DNA of 64,000 bases. Origin: Chondrilla cf. caribensis. Taxonomy: Eukaryota; Porifera; Demospongiae; Chondrillida; Chondrillidae. Below are positions 22,702 to 35,344 of the stretch, piece by piece. Numbering within the stretch: position 1 is the first letter of the stretch; every line of letters starts with the position of its first letter. The notes beneath the pieces were generated by a model. It saw only the letters and a program-made list of their open reading frames with translations, was not told where the DNA came from and did not search any database. The translations under genes were made by a program, and so were the position numbers. Location: positions 246,001-310,000 of the forward strand of contig OZ026547.1 of the NCBI GenBank assembly GCA_964020155.1. The letters are read 5' to 3'.

Positions 22702-24105
22702 CCCAACTACCACACAATATCTTAACTCCTAACTACACACACAATATCACAACTCCTAACCACCACACAATATCACAACTCCTAACCACCACATAATATC
22801 ACAACTCCAAACTACCACACAATATCTTAACTCCTAACTACACACACAATATCACAACTCCTAACCACCACATAATATCACAACTCCTAACCACCACATA
22901 ATATCACAACTCCTAACCACCACATAATATCACAACTCCAAACTACCACATAATATCTTAACTCCTAACTACACACACAATATCACAACTCCTAACCACC
23001 ACATAATATCACAACTCCTAACCACCACACAATATCACAACTCCTAACTACCACACAATATCACAACTCCTAACTATACACACAATATCACAACTCCTAA
23101 CCACCACATAATATCACAACTCCTAACTACCACACAATATCACAACTCCTAACTATACACACAATATCACAACTCCTAACCACCACACAATATCACAACT
23201 CCTAACCACCACACAATATCACAACTCCTAACCACCACACAATATCACAACTCCTAACCACCACACAATATCACAACTCCTAACCACCACATAATATCTT
23301 AACTCCTAACTACACACACAATATCACAACTCCTAACCACCACATAATATCACAACTCCTAACCACCACATAATATCACAACTCCTAACCACCACATAAT
23401 ATCACAACTCCTAACTACCACACAATATCACAACTCCTAACTATACACACAATATCACAACTCCTAACCACCACACAATATCACAACTCCTAACCACCAC
23501 ACAATATCACAACTCCTAACCACCACACAATATCACAACTCCTAACCACCACATAATATCTTAACTCCTAACTATACACACAATATCACAACTCCTAACC
23601 ACCACATAATATCACAACTCCTAACTACCACACAATATCACAACTCCTAACCACCACACAATATCACAACTCCTAACCACCACATAATATCTTAACTCCT
23701 AACTACACACACAATATCACAACTCCTAACCACCACATAATATCACAACTCCTAACCACCACATAATATCACAACTCCTAACCACCACACAATATCACAA
23801 CTCCAAACTACCACACAATATCACAACTCCTAACTATACACACAATATCACAACTCCTAACTACCACACAATATCACAACTCCTAACCACCACACAATAT
23901 CACAACTCCTAACCACCACACAATATCACAACTCCTAACCACCACATAATATCTTAACTCCTAACTACACACACAATATCACAACTCCTAACCACCACAT
24001 AATATCACAACTCCTAACCACCACATAATATCACAACTCCTAACCACCACACAATATCACAACTCCTAACTACCACACAACATCACAACTCCCAACTACA
24101 CACTA
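22702..24105. repeat. 26-bp minisatellite, about 54 units, no G on the plus strand
   Basis: The unit is CACAACTCCTAACCACCACA plus TAATAT. Variants (CTTAACTCCTAACTACACACAC; ACTATACACAC) recur in ordered blocks, so there is a higher-order structure. By eye the plus strand has no G from 22702 to 24105. It begins about 50 bases after the stop of the preceding exon. Confidence 0.95.
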
Positions 24106-24424
24106 GTAAATGATTTATACAAACACATTCTAATGAAGCACAAGCATGCATGAACTGTACAAAGATTACTTCCATTATTTGTGTAAAAGAGCTTTTATTG
24201 TTATTACATTACTACTGTCATTTTCCATTAAAGGACTACAATTGTTTACTACCATACAGTAAACATTAATTTTCTTTAAAACAAAGCATGAAAAAGTTAG
24301 TTTTAAAGATTTGCGTTGCAATATTTCAAACTATTCCGATCATTTTTGAGATTGTTATCATGAAAAATTGCAAAGAAAGTATCCACAATTCAAGCTTAGA
24401 AAAGGATGGAAAGTTGACATTTCC
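24106..24424. other. Spacer without recognisable features
   Basis: This is AT-rich sequence. I see no gene or repeat that I can support. Confidence 0.45.
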
Positions 24425-24845
24425 ACTAATGTTCTGTAACCTTCATCACAACATGCAAGCAAACACAGAAACAGTCACTTTTCCAACAGCTGTGGTGCAC
24501 ACACTGTTTTCATATACGTAGCTACTGCTCTGATGACAAGCAAACTGGTGGCTTTTGCCATGCTTATTTTGGTTACAGAACCACACACCACACACCACAC
24601 ACACTCCTCAACAGAGATCAGGGGACAGCCATCATGGATTGTTGGAAGCCACTACTAAAGCACCATCCTGTCTGCAAGCTCCATCCACTATAGATTCCAC
24701 TTCCATGAAGACATAGGATTAGCGTCATACTCGCTCATACAGATTGTCCTACTCTACGTAATGGCCCTCGATTGCCTGTCCCTTCGGTGGAAGGTACTGT
24801 ACTACCTTCATCATTACATGCAAACAAACACAAAAGCAGTTACTG
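24425..24845. mobile_element. Rearranged MITE copy containing an inverted promoter-block piece
   Basis: The left terminal repeat (AACATGCAAGCAAACACAGA) is followed by the usual interior. At 24741-24805 there is a reversed piece of the conserved upstream block (CTACGTAATGGCCCTCGATT; CCTTCGGTGGAAGGTACT). The left-type terminal repeat then reappears. At least two rearrangements are needed. Confidence 0.65.
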
Positions 24846-24879
24846 GTGAGGATGAGAGGTTTAGCGACCCTGCATACTG

Positions 24880-25066
24880 CACCCATCATGTACACGCCCA
24901 TCATGTACCCGCCCATCATATACGTACACACCCGTCATGTACACACTCATCATGTACTCACCCGTCATGTATGCACCCATCTTGTACAAGACCCGTCATG
25001 TACTCACCCGTCATGTATGCACCCATCTTGTACAAGACCCGTCATGTACTCACTCGCCATGTACTG
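24880..25066. repeat. Degenerate 15-bp repeat
   Basis: The unit is about CCCATCATGTACACG, about 12 copies, with a duplicated inner block containing CATCTTGTACAAGACCCGTC. Confidence 0.8.
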
Positions 25067-25104
25067 GAGGTGGGGAGGCTGGGGGGTCATGTAAACCAAC
25101 CTCA

Positions 25105-25180
25105 CTAATGATATTCATGATGCTACCTCTACTATGTACTAAACAGTCATGAATATCATTAATCTAGTGATGTAAATAAC
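25105..25180 (+). promoter_or_regulatory. Paired ATGAATATCAT motifs upstream of copy E
   Basis: AATGATATTCATGA (about 25107) and CAGTCATGAATATCATTAAT (about 25144) form an inverted pair 50-120 bases before the exon-1 ATG. Confidence 0.45.
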
Positions 25181-25223
25181 ATGTATTGGTACAGGGTTTA
25201 TTCTTGATAAAGAGTAGACGAGA

Positions 25224-27000
25224 ATGGCGACTGTTAAAGCTGCAAAAGGTGAACTGGATTGTGAGGAGAGAACTTCTCCACTAACTTCTCTGATGACAGC
25301 ACTCAGAAATATAACAAAAGTAAGATTGCAGAATAATCCAGAGGAAAAAAATTGGCTTTTTTATACCATGGAAACAAACCTCCCCTTCCACAGAACACAG
25401 GACCAAGTACAGTGATACCTCTACTACTAACAGTGCTACTGATGTCAGGTAGAAGTGATATTCCAGTGGTAACTGTACAAGATAAATATAGACCAAAGAT
25501 CCTTCAAGTGTTGAAGGAGATAGCCCCTAAAGTAGACCCTGAACCTATTCTACAACAACTCAGTAGAATGGAGACTGATGATCTAGTGGACTGTAGTGTG
25601 GAGGTGGCTAGAAAATACAGAGAACTTGAAGAAAAGAATGAGAACTACAGAAAGAGGAGAGATACATTTGTTACCCTCTACCAAAAGGAACACGACAGAG
25701 TAAGAGAACTTGAGGCTAAACTTGCTGAAGCAAAGAAAGAGATGAATGAAATGAGAGGGAAGCATCGAAGTGAGCTTGATGAAAGAAGACGAGAGTACCT
25801 CAATGAGAAGAGAAGGTTAGAAGAAGAATGTGCAGAATTGAGGGTTTGTTTGTAACACATGAAGCATAGTAAGGATGAGTGGACCAAGGAGAAGCAATAC
25901 TTACTGCAGAAGGTCAAGAATGAGAAGTTGAAACTATCAGAAATGAGGCAAAGCAGAGAAGTGGAGAGAACTCAAGGTTTGTGGTTTTGAGGAATGTACT
26001 ACACTCACAGGTTTGGCTGAACCCCACCAATTCATTTGCATAGTCAAGGTTTAGCAAAGATCATTATGATTGTGGCCCATAGCATCATTTGCTTAATCAT
26101 GTAATGTATATCCATAACACACCTTCACTAATGAAAAGTTACTTGAACCTGGATGCATCATAGACTAAGATCTCAACACATTTATCACTATTTCATCATC
26201 TAATCTATTTCAACACAGATCAAAGTGAGGAGAATGGGGCATGCAGAGAAAGTAGAAGGGTTGAGACATGTAGTGTGAGAGTGCACCAGAAGAGAACAAC
26301 CATGGATACATGTGAACATGTGAGTTTGTGGGGAAACTGAAGTACAATTGTACCGGCAATAGTAGGAATTAGGATAACCTCCAACACTCTACAATCTGAT
26401 CCCATTTGAGACACACCCATCATTGTAGACTGTGCTATAAACCCAGTCCATAACCCAACAACCTTTGCAATCAGACATGTGTTTGTAGCCCAAAGATAGT
26501 TGGACTATTGACGTTCCACTGTAATTATTCTGAACCAACATTTAGTCCTGCAGTGTACCATGCTCGACTAACTTATGTCACCATTTATCCTACCCTTCAC
26601 TACACAGGATATACCTTACAGCAAACAAGTGGAGGAGGACATTTTGGATGTGCCAGTCTATCTGATCATACATCTGGAAACAACATGGGTTCATGACATT
26701 TCCTCAAATTCTACATATCACACTAGTTGCCATGACAATGGACTATTTTACTCTCAAGAATCATCACTGGCACATGAATACCTAACAACAGTTGCTAATA
26801 GCAACAGAATTGATTACTCAAACCAATTCATCAGTATGGAGATAACAGACGTAGAGGACCTCCCATCCCCTGTTGAGGAGTGTGGTTGCATGAGTGAGAG
26901 GGGACTAGTGGAGGGCAGTGGGTATGAAGACCAGCTCCCGATACAAGAGACAGGTCACTCTGATACTCAGGAGATGGTTACTGGGAAGAACTCTTCCTGA
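25224..27000 (+). pseudogene. Coiled-coil family copy E, type I, with in-frame stop
   Basis: Exons 25224-25319, 25394-25976, 26219-26319 and 26608-27000 keep the type I lengths and phases, except that exon 4 is 12 bases longer (a GCMS insertion, also present in copy F). In exon 2 the codon read as GAG in A and H is TAA at 25853, so translation would stop at 185 residues, in the middle of the coiled coil. The rest of the frame after the stop is undamaged and the splice sites are intact. The exon-1 leader is diverged (MATVKAAKGELDCEERTSPL). No EF-hand terminal exon follows this copy. It is a recent pseudogene, or it makes a truncated protein that keeps the CUE-like part. Confidence 0.75.
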
Positions 27001-27034
27001 CTGTTAGCACCAGAGCACAAGCTGTGTGTCTCAA

Positions 27035-27312
27035 GGAATGAACAATGCTTGATACTTCACATCCACAACAGTGCTATCACTTCTTTCTACTACTTTCATA
27101 CCATGTATGAAATCAATGTGTATTCAGCTGTTACGTCACACACAAAGTTTAAACACTACATAACCAAACCTTGGTTTCTGTGTGTCTCAAGGAATGAACA
27201 ATGCTTGATACTTCACATCCACAACAGTGCTATCACTTCTTTCTACTACTTTCATACCATGTATGAAATCAATGTGTATTCAGCTGTTACGTCACACACA
27301 AAGTTTAAACTT
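27035..27312. repeat. Two-copy tandem duplication of the 3' flank (about 145 bp)
   Basis: GGAATGAACAATGCTTGATA and the following 120 bases to CACAAAGTTTAAAC occur at 27035 and again at 27190. A third copy is at 28199 after an exon-4 fragment. Confidence 0.85.
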
Positions 27313-29240
27313 TTAAAATTTTGTAGTTCTTTGGTTTATAATTAAAATGTGTTCCCTCTCTGTTGATATCGTTACTCAAATAGCACTATACACTGTTTTC
27401 CTAAACCCATAAAGTACCCCACGATCAAAAAGCAAAAGGCTATATGGCTTCCAAAAGCATGGTTTGGAAGCCATATGACTCTTCTGGCTCTGCACTTGGG
27501 TTGTTGTAGAACTTGTGGTTCCACAGCTGACATACAATGATATTATACAGTTTGCACACTATTGGTGGAGTACTTACTAACTAGTGTAAGAAACCATAGA
27601 AATACCCCCTGCTGAATCAGCAGTTTTGGGTCAATCCTGTTCTTACCTAAGCTGACATACTGTGATATTATACAGTTTGCATACTATTGGCAGGCCGGAC
27701 TACTTTTCAGGCCAAACTCCTAAACATAACTTGAAATATTGGCTTTTACCAAATGTGGTGTGTGCAAATCACCTGTATGAATCTGATTAAACTAAAATTC
27801 TCCATAACTAGAAGCATAGAAGGAAAGAATTGGAGCTGGTCATGTGATACATGAATTGCACAACTGCCCGACTCAATGTCAATCAACGAGGTGAAGGATG
27901 CCTAATTTGTTAGCAAAACAAATGAGCAAAAAGGATCGATATGTACGTGGCAAGATTTTAAAGCAGGGAGGAGCTTTTCACCATAAATGGACAAATTCAC
28001 ACTAGATCCTATTGAAGAACTTTACAGGTTGTGCACGCGCATCAAAATTCTCGATTTGTCTCGCCGGCAAATGCACAGGCTTTATTGTATGAGGACCAGC
28101 TCCCAATACAAGAGACAGGTCACTCTGATACCCAGGAGATGGTTACTGGGAAGAACTCTTCCTAACTGTTAGCACCAGAGCACAAGCTGTGTGTCTCAAG
28201 GAATGAACAATGCTTGATACTTCACATCCACAACAGTGCTATCACTTCTTTCTACTACTTTCATACCACGTATGAAATCAATGTGTATTCAGCTGTTACG
28301 TCACACACCAAGTTTAAACACTACATAACCAAACCTTGGTTTCTTTTGTATCATACACATTTGTAGTTTTTTGGACATCAAATAATTACAATGTGTTCCC
28401 TCTCTGTTGATATTGTTACTCGAATAGCGCTATACACTGTTTTCCTAAACCCATAAAGTACTCCACGATCCCATGCTACGTATATACACAGTATTTAATC
28501 AGACGACGTACATACACACATATCCACATCCACATTGAAATTAACAGTTTCGTGTATGTGCATACATAATATGTATGCACATACACGAAACTGTTAATTT
28601 ACTTCCAAACCTCCCCAACACAGTGTACAATGTATATATTATATACATAGTACACTGTGTTGGGGAGGTTTGGAAGCCATATGACTCTTCTGGCTCTGCA
28701 CTTGGGTTGTTGTGGAACTTGTGGTTCCACAGCTGACATACAATGACGTTCCACAGCTGACATACAATGATATTATACAGTTTGCACACTATTGGAGGAG
28801 TACTTAGTGTAAGAAACCATAGAAATACCCCCTGCTGAATCAGCAGTTTTGGGTCAATCCTGTTCTTACCTTGGCAGGTATTTATGTCAGCAGTGGAACC
28901 TAAGCTGACATACTGTGATATTATACAGTTTGCACACTATTGGCAGGCTGGACTACTTTTCAGGCCAAACTCCTAAACATAACTTGGAATATTGGCTTTC
29001 ACCAAATGTGGTGTGTGCAAATCACCTGTATGAATCTGATTAAACTAAAATTCTCCGTAACTAGAAGCATAGAAGGAAAGAATTGGAGCTGGTCATGTGA
29101 TACATGAATTGCACAACTGCTCGACTCAATGTCAATCAACGAGGTGAAGGATGCCTAATTTGTTAGCAAAACAAACGAGCAAAAAAGATCGATATGTACG
29201 TGGCAAGATTTTGAAGCTCTACAAACAAACCATAGTTTTT
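27313..29240. repeat. Duplicated block of about 500-550 bp with exon-4 fragment and palindromes
   Basis: Segments of about 27463-27960 and 28663-29215 are near copies (GACTCTTCTGGCTCTGCACT through ATCGATATGTACGTGGCAAG). Between them is an exon-4 end fragment (about 28087-28165, GAGGACCAGCTCCCAATACA and onward) with its 3' flank, and two adjacent perfect palindromes at 28538-28600 and 28602-28676. A short open stretch 27987-28086 (MDKFTLDPIEELYRLCTRIK) precedes the exon-4 piece and is unrecognised. Confidence 0.75.
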
Positions 29241-29987
29241 TCCCAGTCTCAACTCAACCATAGATGTCACCTAGCCAAACAGCATTTATTTGATTCATTG
29301 ACACTCAATTGAATAGTCATTTTATTAGCATATTTGCCGAACCACCCGGACACTGATTGCTCCGGCCTGATTGGTAGAGTACTTAGTATAAGAAACCATA
29401 GGAAATCTTTAGAAGAAGAAATATATATATCTACATAGCAATGAACCTCTACGATATAAAACCATAGGAAGTCCCCTGCTGAATCAACTGTTTCATGTGG
29501 GTTAACCCACCCACAGTTGTGTAGCATTGTTCATGTCAGGGTCACCTGTCACCTCTTACAATCACTTCACACCCGCATGAAACTACTGGGGTACACTTGT
29601 ACTCTATGAATACACTTACGTATGTGGGAATGCAAAGCATGTTGATTACATAAAAGGTGGGCCCAGGTTCCACCCATTTCAACAGAAAGACAGCTCCGCC
29701 TGTCAAATTATTCACACACTAGGTTACTAGCTTGGTGAGCTTCTACCCGGGATAAGGTAAAGACCAGAGAGTTTTGTGATGCCTGAAAGTGTCTTAAGGT
29801 GGGAAATCCAAACCCTATTCAACGTGAACTCAGAACTACAACAACTCAGTAGGATGGAGACTGATGAGATTGTCTTACTCATTTGAATTTCTAAACAATT
29901 CCAAAAAGTGACTGACTCATATGTTGGCTACTATTCCTTTGTATAATCACAAAAGGATGATCATGGTGGGCTGTTGTTCATTATAAT
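29241..29987 (+). other. Spacer with a small exon-2 fragment
   Basis: About 29834-29886 matches the CTACAACAACTCAGTAGGAT part of exon 2 and then the tail found after other truncated copies. Positions 29700-29780 match 14730 and 48350 (TTACTAGCTTGGTGAGCTTC). No intact gene is present. Confidence 0.6.
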
Positions 29988-30315
29988 ACTATGCTGTAGC
30001 CTTCATCATAACATGCAAACAAGCACAGAAACAGTTACGTACTTTTAGCTGTGGTGCACACACTGTTTTCTTGTAGCTACTGCCCTGATAACAAGCAAGT
30101 GAAATAAGCCATCTTTACTTCGGTTACAGAACCACACACCACACACACTCCTCAACAGAGATCAGGGACAGCCATCATTGATTGCTTGAAGCCATTACTA
30201 AAGCACCACCCCACCTGCAAGCTCCACTCACTATAGCCTCTACCACTATGAACTCTTATTTGATCAACCATTTCTGTGTCTGTTAGCATGTTATGATGAA
30301 TGTTACAGTATAGCA
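29988..30315. mobile_element. MITE, same family as 13504-13866
   Basis: ACTATGCTGTAGCCTTCATC at the left pairs with GATGAATGTTACAGTATAG at the right. The interior aligns with the 13.5-kb copy. Confidence 0.7.
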
Positions 30316-30474
30316 GCTGGAACATCAACTTGTATTTAATTGTTTTTTTGTTTCAGTTGGAATTAAGGATACTTTCTTTACACTATTCCTTCATTGCAAC
30401 TGGTCGGTTGGTATTGTAACTTTGATTCCACTTTGCATCGAGTACACAAAATTGATAGATTCACACAAATAATG

Positions 30475-30602
30475 TTCTCTACAATTCCTTTGATCTATAT
30501 AATTACGTTTGGGGAGATAGGCTGATATATACACATAGTTCAACACTAAATAGTACCTTCCACCGAAGGGAGAGGCGATCAAGGGCCATTACGTAGAGCG
30601 AG
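30475..30602 (+). promoter_or_regulatory. Conserved upstream block of copy F
   Basis: Landmarks are as at 2181-2312. It is followed by two direct copies of GCTAATTATATTCAT at about 30618 and 30633. Confidence 0.5.
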
Positions 30603-30769
30603 GCAATCTGTACGATGCTAATTATATTCATGCTAATTATATTCATTGCAGTCACACAACACTAAATATCATTAACATAAGGCAGCTCTATTATAAATAG
30701 AGTCCACTGAGACAAGAGGTATAGATTTTTTTCTAGTATCTATGCAAGAGGTTACCTACCAAGAAGAGG

Positions 30770-32493
30770 ATGGCAATGGCTACTGATAAAGGTGCAGAAG
30801 TCAAACCAGATTGTGAGGAGAGACCTTCTCCACTGACTTCTCTGATGACAACACTCAGAAATACAACAAAAGTAAGCCTGCTTTGAAATTCTGAGGGGAG
30901 TGTGGCATTTGTGATACCATGGAATATTTCTCCCCATTCACAGAACACAGGGCCAAGCACAGTGATACCTCTACTACTAACACTGCTACTGATGTCAGCT
31001 AGAAGTGATATTCCAGTGGCATCTGAACAAGATAAATACAGGCCAAAGATCCTTCAAGTGTTGAAGGAGATAGCCCCTGAAGTGGACCCTGAACTGATAC
31101 TACAACAACTCAGTAGAATGGAGACTGATGATCTAGTGGACTGTATTGTGGAGGTGGCTAGAAAATACAGAGAACTTGAAGAGGAGAATGAGAACTACAG
31201 AAAGAGGAAAGATACCCTCTACCAAAAGGAACAAGACAGAGTTAAAGAACTTGAGGCTGAGCTTGTTGAAGCAAAAAAAGAGATGAATGAAATGAGAGGG
31301 AAGCATCGAAGAGAGCTCGATCGAATAAGACAAGAGTACCTCAAGGAGAAGAAGGATAAGCAATTTAAGTTCGACGAAAGCGGAGACTTTGGAAGTAAGG
31401 TAAACGGTGAAGAAATACAATTCAACCAGCGATACAGAGTGGGAAGAGCAAAGACGACTGCAACTGAACAGCCGAAGGGAAATACCAAGGACGAAAAACA
31501 CGCAAGCGGCCAAATTTCTTACCTTCCAAGATCGGACGAATGTATTACACCAAAACCAAGAAATACGTATATTTTTGAAGGTAATTCGTGAGTGAACAAA
31601 CATTAAGAACCAGAAATCTCCTAATCACTGTCTTTATTGGGGCTAACTGTGCCGTTATAACTGTTGCCGTTTAGTTCCGTAATCTATCCGTATATTTACC
31701 TCGTGATATTGTTGTCACGACACGTAGTTTAGTTTGAGATTTTCTTGATTGGCAACGATTGAATAAGGGTTAACTTGGTTTGTTGAGGGTTGCAATTGAC
31801 AACAATTAAGCACATTAATTACCAACTCAGTACATTTAGTACATTTAATGCTGACCCTAATCCTAGCTCAAGACAGCTTCCACCATCTGTTAACACCTCT
31901 CAATTATGCAGGTCAAACTAAAGACACAGATATCAACTTCAAGTGTCCAACTGAACTAAAGACAGCTCAAGAAGTGAGTACCCATGGTCTATGCTTTTTG
32001 CCAATTGCTTCACTCATGACATGACATCCTACTACATACATAGGAGCTACCTTACAGTGTACGTGTTACAGGGGACGGCCAGGAGGAAGAGGTCTGTCTA
32101 ATCGCACAACCAAGAATGCCATGGACCCACAACACTTGCTCGTACTACACTCATTTCACTTTCTATATCGGTTACCATGGTAACAACACATATGAACTAC
32201 ACCAAAATCACACTGATAATGTCAGTTACTATGACAACACACAAGGATCAACCTACTGCTGGGAGCCTTCAGCAGTAGCTAACTTCCAACCAACAGTTGC
32301 TAATGGCTGGCATGACCAATTCATCAGTATGGAGATAACAGACAGAGAGGACCTCCCATCCCCTGTTGAGGAGTGTGGTTGCATGAGTGTGAGGGAACTA
32401 GTGGAGGACAGTGCATATGAGGACCAGCTCCCGATACAAGAGACAGGTCACTCCGATACCCAGGAGATGGTTACTGGGAAGAACTCTTCCTGA
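30770..32493 (+). CDS. Coiled-coil family protein, type II, copy F (4 exons, 341 aa)
   Basis: Exons are 30770-30871, 30944-31394, 31912-31973 and 32083-32493, with phases 0, 1, 0 and a total of 1026 bases. The leader is MAMATDKGAEVKPDCEERPS. Relative to copy B, exon 2 lacks two residues of the coiled coil (TFVTLY is reduced), exon 3 is 27 bases shorter (QTKDTDINFKCPTELKTAQE) and exon 4 carries the extra CMS-type residues seen in copy E. The exon-2 donor is GGAA|GTAAGG, and the exon-4 acceptor is GGCCAG|GAGGAAGAG. The coding differences from copy B are in multiples of three and both keep the frame, which suggests selection on the protein. Function is unknown. Confidence 0.7.
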
Positions 32494-33307
32494 CTGTTAG
32501 CACCAGAGCACAAGCTGTGTGTCTCAAGGAATGAACAATGCTTGATACTGTACATTCACAACAGCTAGTGCTATCACTTCTTTCTACTACTTTCATACCA
32601 TGTTTGAAATCAATTTGTATTCAGCTGTTACGTCACACAAGTATAAACACTACATAACCCTAGGATTTTTTCATATCGTACACATTAAATTTTGTAGTTC
32701 TTTGTTTTATAATTAAAATGTGCTCCCTCCCTGTTGATATCGTTACTCAAATAGCGCTATACACTGTTTTCCTAAACCCATAAAGTACCCCACGATCCAT
32801 GCTACACCACAGCAGGTACACACAGTATGTAATCAGACAACGTACGATTGAGAGGACACGGACTCGAACAAGAACGTACTCACCTTGGTGAACAGAAATC
32901 CACTGAAAAACGCCATAATATACTAACATGCCGAGGTCATCTTATACAGGCTACATAAAATGAAGAAAATTAACTCTATCGTACATCGAACGTTTGTTCT
33001 TTCTCCCAACAAGCAGGGCTTGCCTTGACCTCTTCCGGATCCGCCCCTAATTAGGTACGTATATTCACGTGATTTTGGGATTACGTGTTCACAATTATGT
33101 GTATGTATCTTATTGCCTTCAAGTGTTCGCGTGGCCTTAAACTTTCGGACCACCAAACCATGCATATGCTTATACATCATGCACATACATATATCAAAAT
33201 CAGCTTTCTTATCAGTAGCTATGCAATCTTCACAGGAGACAACATGTGTGATGTAGTCTCCTGTGCATGAGATATGTTTACATATGCATTATATTACATC
33301 AAATTAT
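32494..33307. other. 3' flank of copy F with antisense donor
   Basis: It is homologous to 10131-10814. The minus-strand donor CCAAG|GTGAGTACGT has its exon side at 32884. About 33090-33260 is an insertion relative to unit B, with TGTAGTCTCCTGTGCATGAG at its right edge. Confidence 0.4.
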
Positions 33308-33564
33308 TCATTGAATCAACAAAGGTATTGCATCATATGATCCAAACAGTACATGTAACCAATAACAATTGTACAAGTTAACAACATGCTGTGCTATTTC
33401 CGATACATGGATTCTATAGACTTGACTATAAACTTTGTCCCATCTGTTCTGAGCAAACTTGTCCACCATCTTACAGAACTCGATGTAGTTGACGTCCAGA
33501 CGTCTTCCAATCTCAATGGCAAACTTCTTGTAGATCATTTCAAACTCCAGTCCATTCACTAGAC
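33308..33564 (-). pseudogene. Copy of the EF-hand gene terminal exon (unit F)
   Basis: The acceptor and phase are as in the parent, and LVNGLEFEMIYKKFAIEIGR is unchanged through NRWDK. The tail is type II (ending GSYDAIPLLIQ). Confidence 0.7.
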
Positions 33565-33570
33565 CTGCAC

Positions 33571-33893
33571 ACAGGTACCCAGAGATGGACAATAAAATGG
33601 CTGCTAGATACAGTGTGGCTTTACACCACCATCATAACACACAGGTACCCAGAGGTGGAGGATGAAATGGCTGCTAGATACAGTGTGGCTTTACACCACC
33701 ATCATAACACACACAGGTACCCAGAGGTGGAGGATAAAATGGGTGCTAGATGCAGTGCGGCTTTACACCACCATCATAACACACACAGGTACCCAGAGGT
33801 GGAGGATAAAATGGGTGCTAGATGCAGTGCGGCTTTACACCACCATCATAACACACACAGGTACCCAGAGGTGGAGGATGAAATGGCTGCATA
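33571..33893. repeat. 72-bp tandem repeat built from the EF-hand exon's upstream flank
   Basis: ACAGGTACCC occurs at 33571, 33641, 33713, 33785 and 33857. The unit contains the sequence that lies just upstream, on the minus strand, of the terminal-exon acceptor. Unit B has a single copy of the same flank at 11080-11150. Confidence 0.9.
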
Positions 33894-34340
33894 TCAAAAA
33901 CTTCAGATCTGGACCTATAATCATTGGTTAAGTGTTTGTTTAAGGTGCTTTATTACCCAGCAGATATGTGTTTGGGGTCAAGTGACCACCATTGCCCTTC
34001 TGTCTGTACGAAAAATGGTCAGTTCCTGAAAGTAAAGCACAAGTTTGTCACCAACAATGGATTCCAATATTAATACTTCAAAACTGTTTTTAGTTTCTTT
34101 CAGCTTGTCAGATATAATATTATATGCAGTGAAAGCACGAGATTCAGGTTTTAAGATGTTCATCCCAATGGAGAATGTGACCAGATTCCTCCTCTGATTA
34201 TTGTTCACATGCTTTGAATAGAGAGAAGTGTTCATCAACACGTGATGTCTGGGATATATGCTCCACAGAGAAATAGTTTAAAATTGGTTTTAAACCAGTT
34301 TCAACTCACCTTAACGATATTATATTTTTGTTTATTTAAA
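33894..34340 (-). other. Spacer with an unrecognised 87-codon minus-strand ORF
   Basis: An ORF at 33978-34241 (MLMNTSLYSKHVNNNQRRNL and onward, ending RTDRRAMVVT) is open. It has no family I recognise and no obvious splice context. It could be chance or a captured exon. Confidence 0.25.
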
Positions 34341-34390
34341 TATGTTACATTTTAACCTGTATGGATTTACATTTTGATGTGCTGAGCACA

Positions 34391-34432
<42 letters not shown>

Positions 34433-34690
34433 GCCCGGTATACTGTTGGAAAGCATAAAGTAGGGGGATCTGGGGGCATGCCCCACCCCCCCACCCCCAG
34501 GAAAATTTTGGATTATGGGCCTTCAGAGGTAGTCCTTGATGCCAATTTATTTCATAATATATATATATATATATATATATGCATGTATGTACAGGAATGG
34601 TATATGCATGTATTTTGACACTCAAGAATGTACCCGAATACAAAAATCTGACTGCACACGATCACATCTGTAGATGAATGAATATTTATA

Positions 34691-34745
<55 letters not shown>

Positions 34746-34760
34746 CACACACGCATGCAC
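34341..34760. repeat. CA tracts and a hAT-like fragment
   Basis: CA tracts lie at 34390-34428 and 34695-34742. Between them, 34435-34560 aligns with 12755-12880 (GGCCTTCAGAGGTAGTCCTT GATGCC region), a truncated copy of the hAT-like element, followed by (TA)n. Confidence 0.75.
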
Positions 34761-35344
34761 ACATGCACACACACAAACACATGCACAAGCACATGCACAC
34801 ATGTACATAGAGAGTAGGATTGAGCCATAGATGGTTACTAAGTGATTGGTAGAAATTTCAACTGCGGTGGGTGGTGTTTGTGTAGGAAAGTCACGACTGA
34901 CCAGGAGAGTCAATGGGACAACAGGCAGTCTGTAGTTTACACAACACAGGACAATACTGTACCTCTGTTTGGAGTTGGGGAAATATGCATATCATGAATA
35001 TCTAATGATTATGTGGTGAATTTGAGCGGGTGCATGAGTGGATTCCTGTCATATCAGATGTTACTGATAGGATTATACACTGTGTGTACACCAGGTTACA
35101 AGTTTGGCTGTGTCTGTTAGAACAAATTTTATGCAAAAGTTTGTTCTAAGCTTTTACAACTGATCACACATATAAATGTGTGCATTAGACACAATCACCA
35201 TGCCACGTGTCTAATGTGAATGTGGTGAGTTGCATTAGTGCAGGTGAATGCAGGCTAGGTGTACAATGTGTGTCCCTTCTCTAGAACCTATCAGGGATGT
35301 TGGAATGGGAATAACATGAGGTTCTGTACTCGCTCCCAAATTTG
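34761..35344. other. Spacer without recognisable features
   Basis: I see no gene. A short GTTTGTTCTAAGC / TTAGAACAAATTTT inverted pair lies near 35118-35150. Confidence 0.4.

Noticed and set aside
22690..24110. Direct repeats considered as a CRISPR array
   Set aside because: Units are contiguous with no unique spacers, and the genome is eukaryotic. It is a minisatellite.
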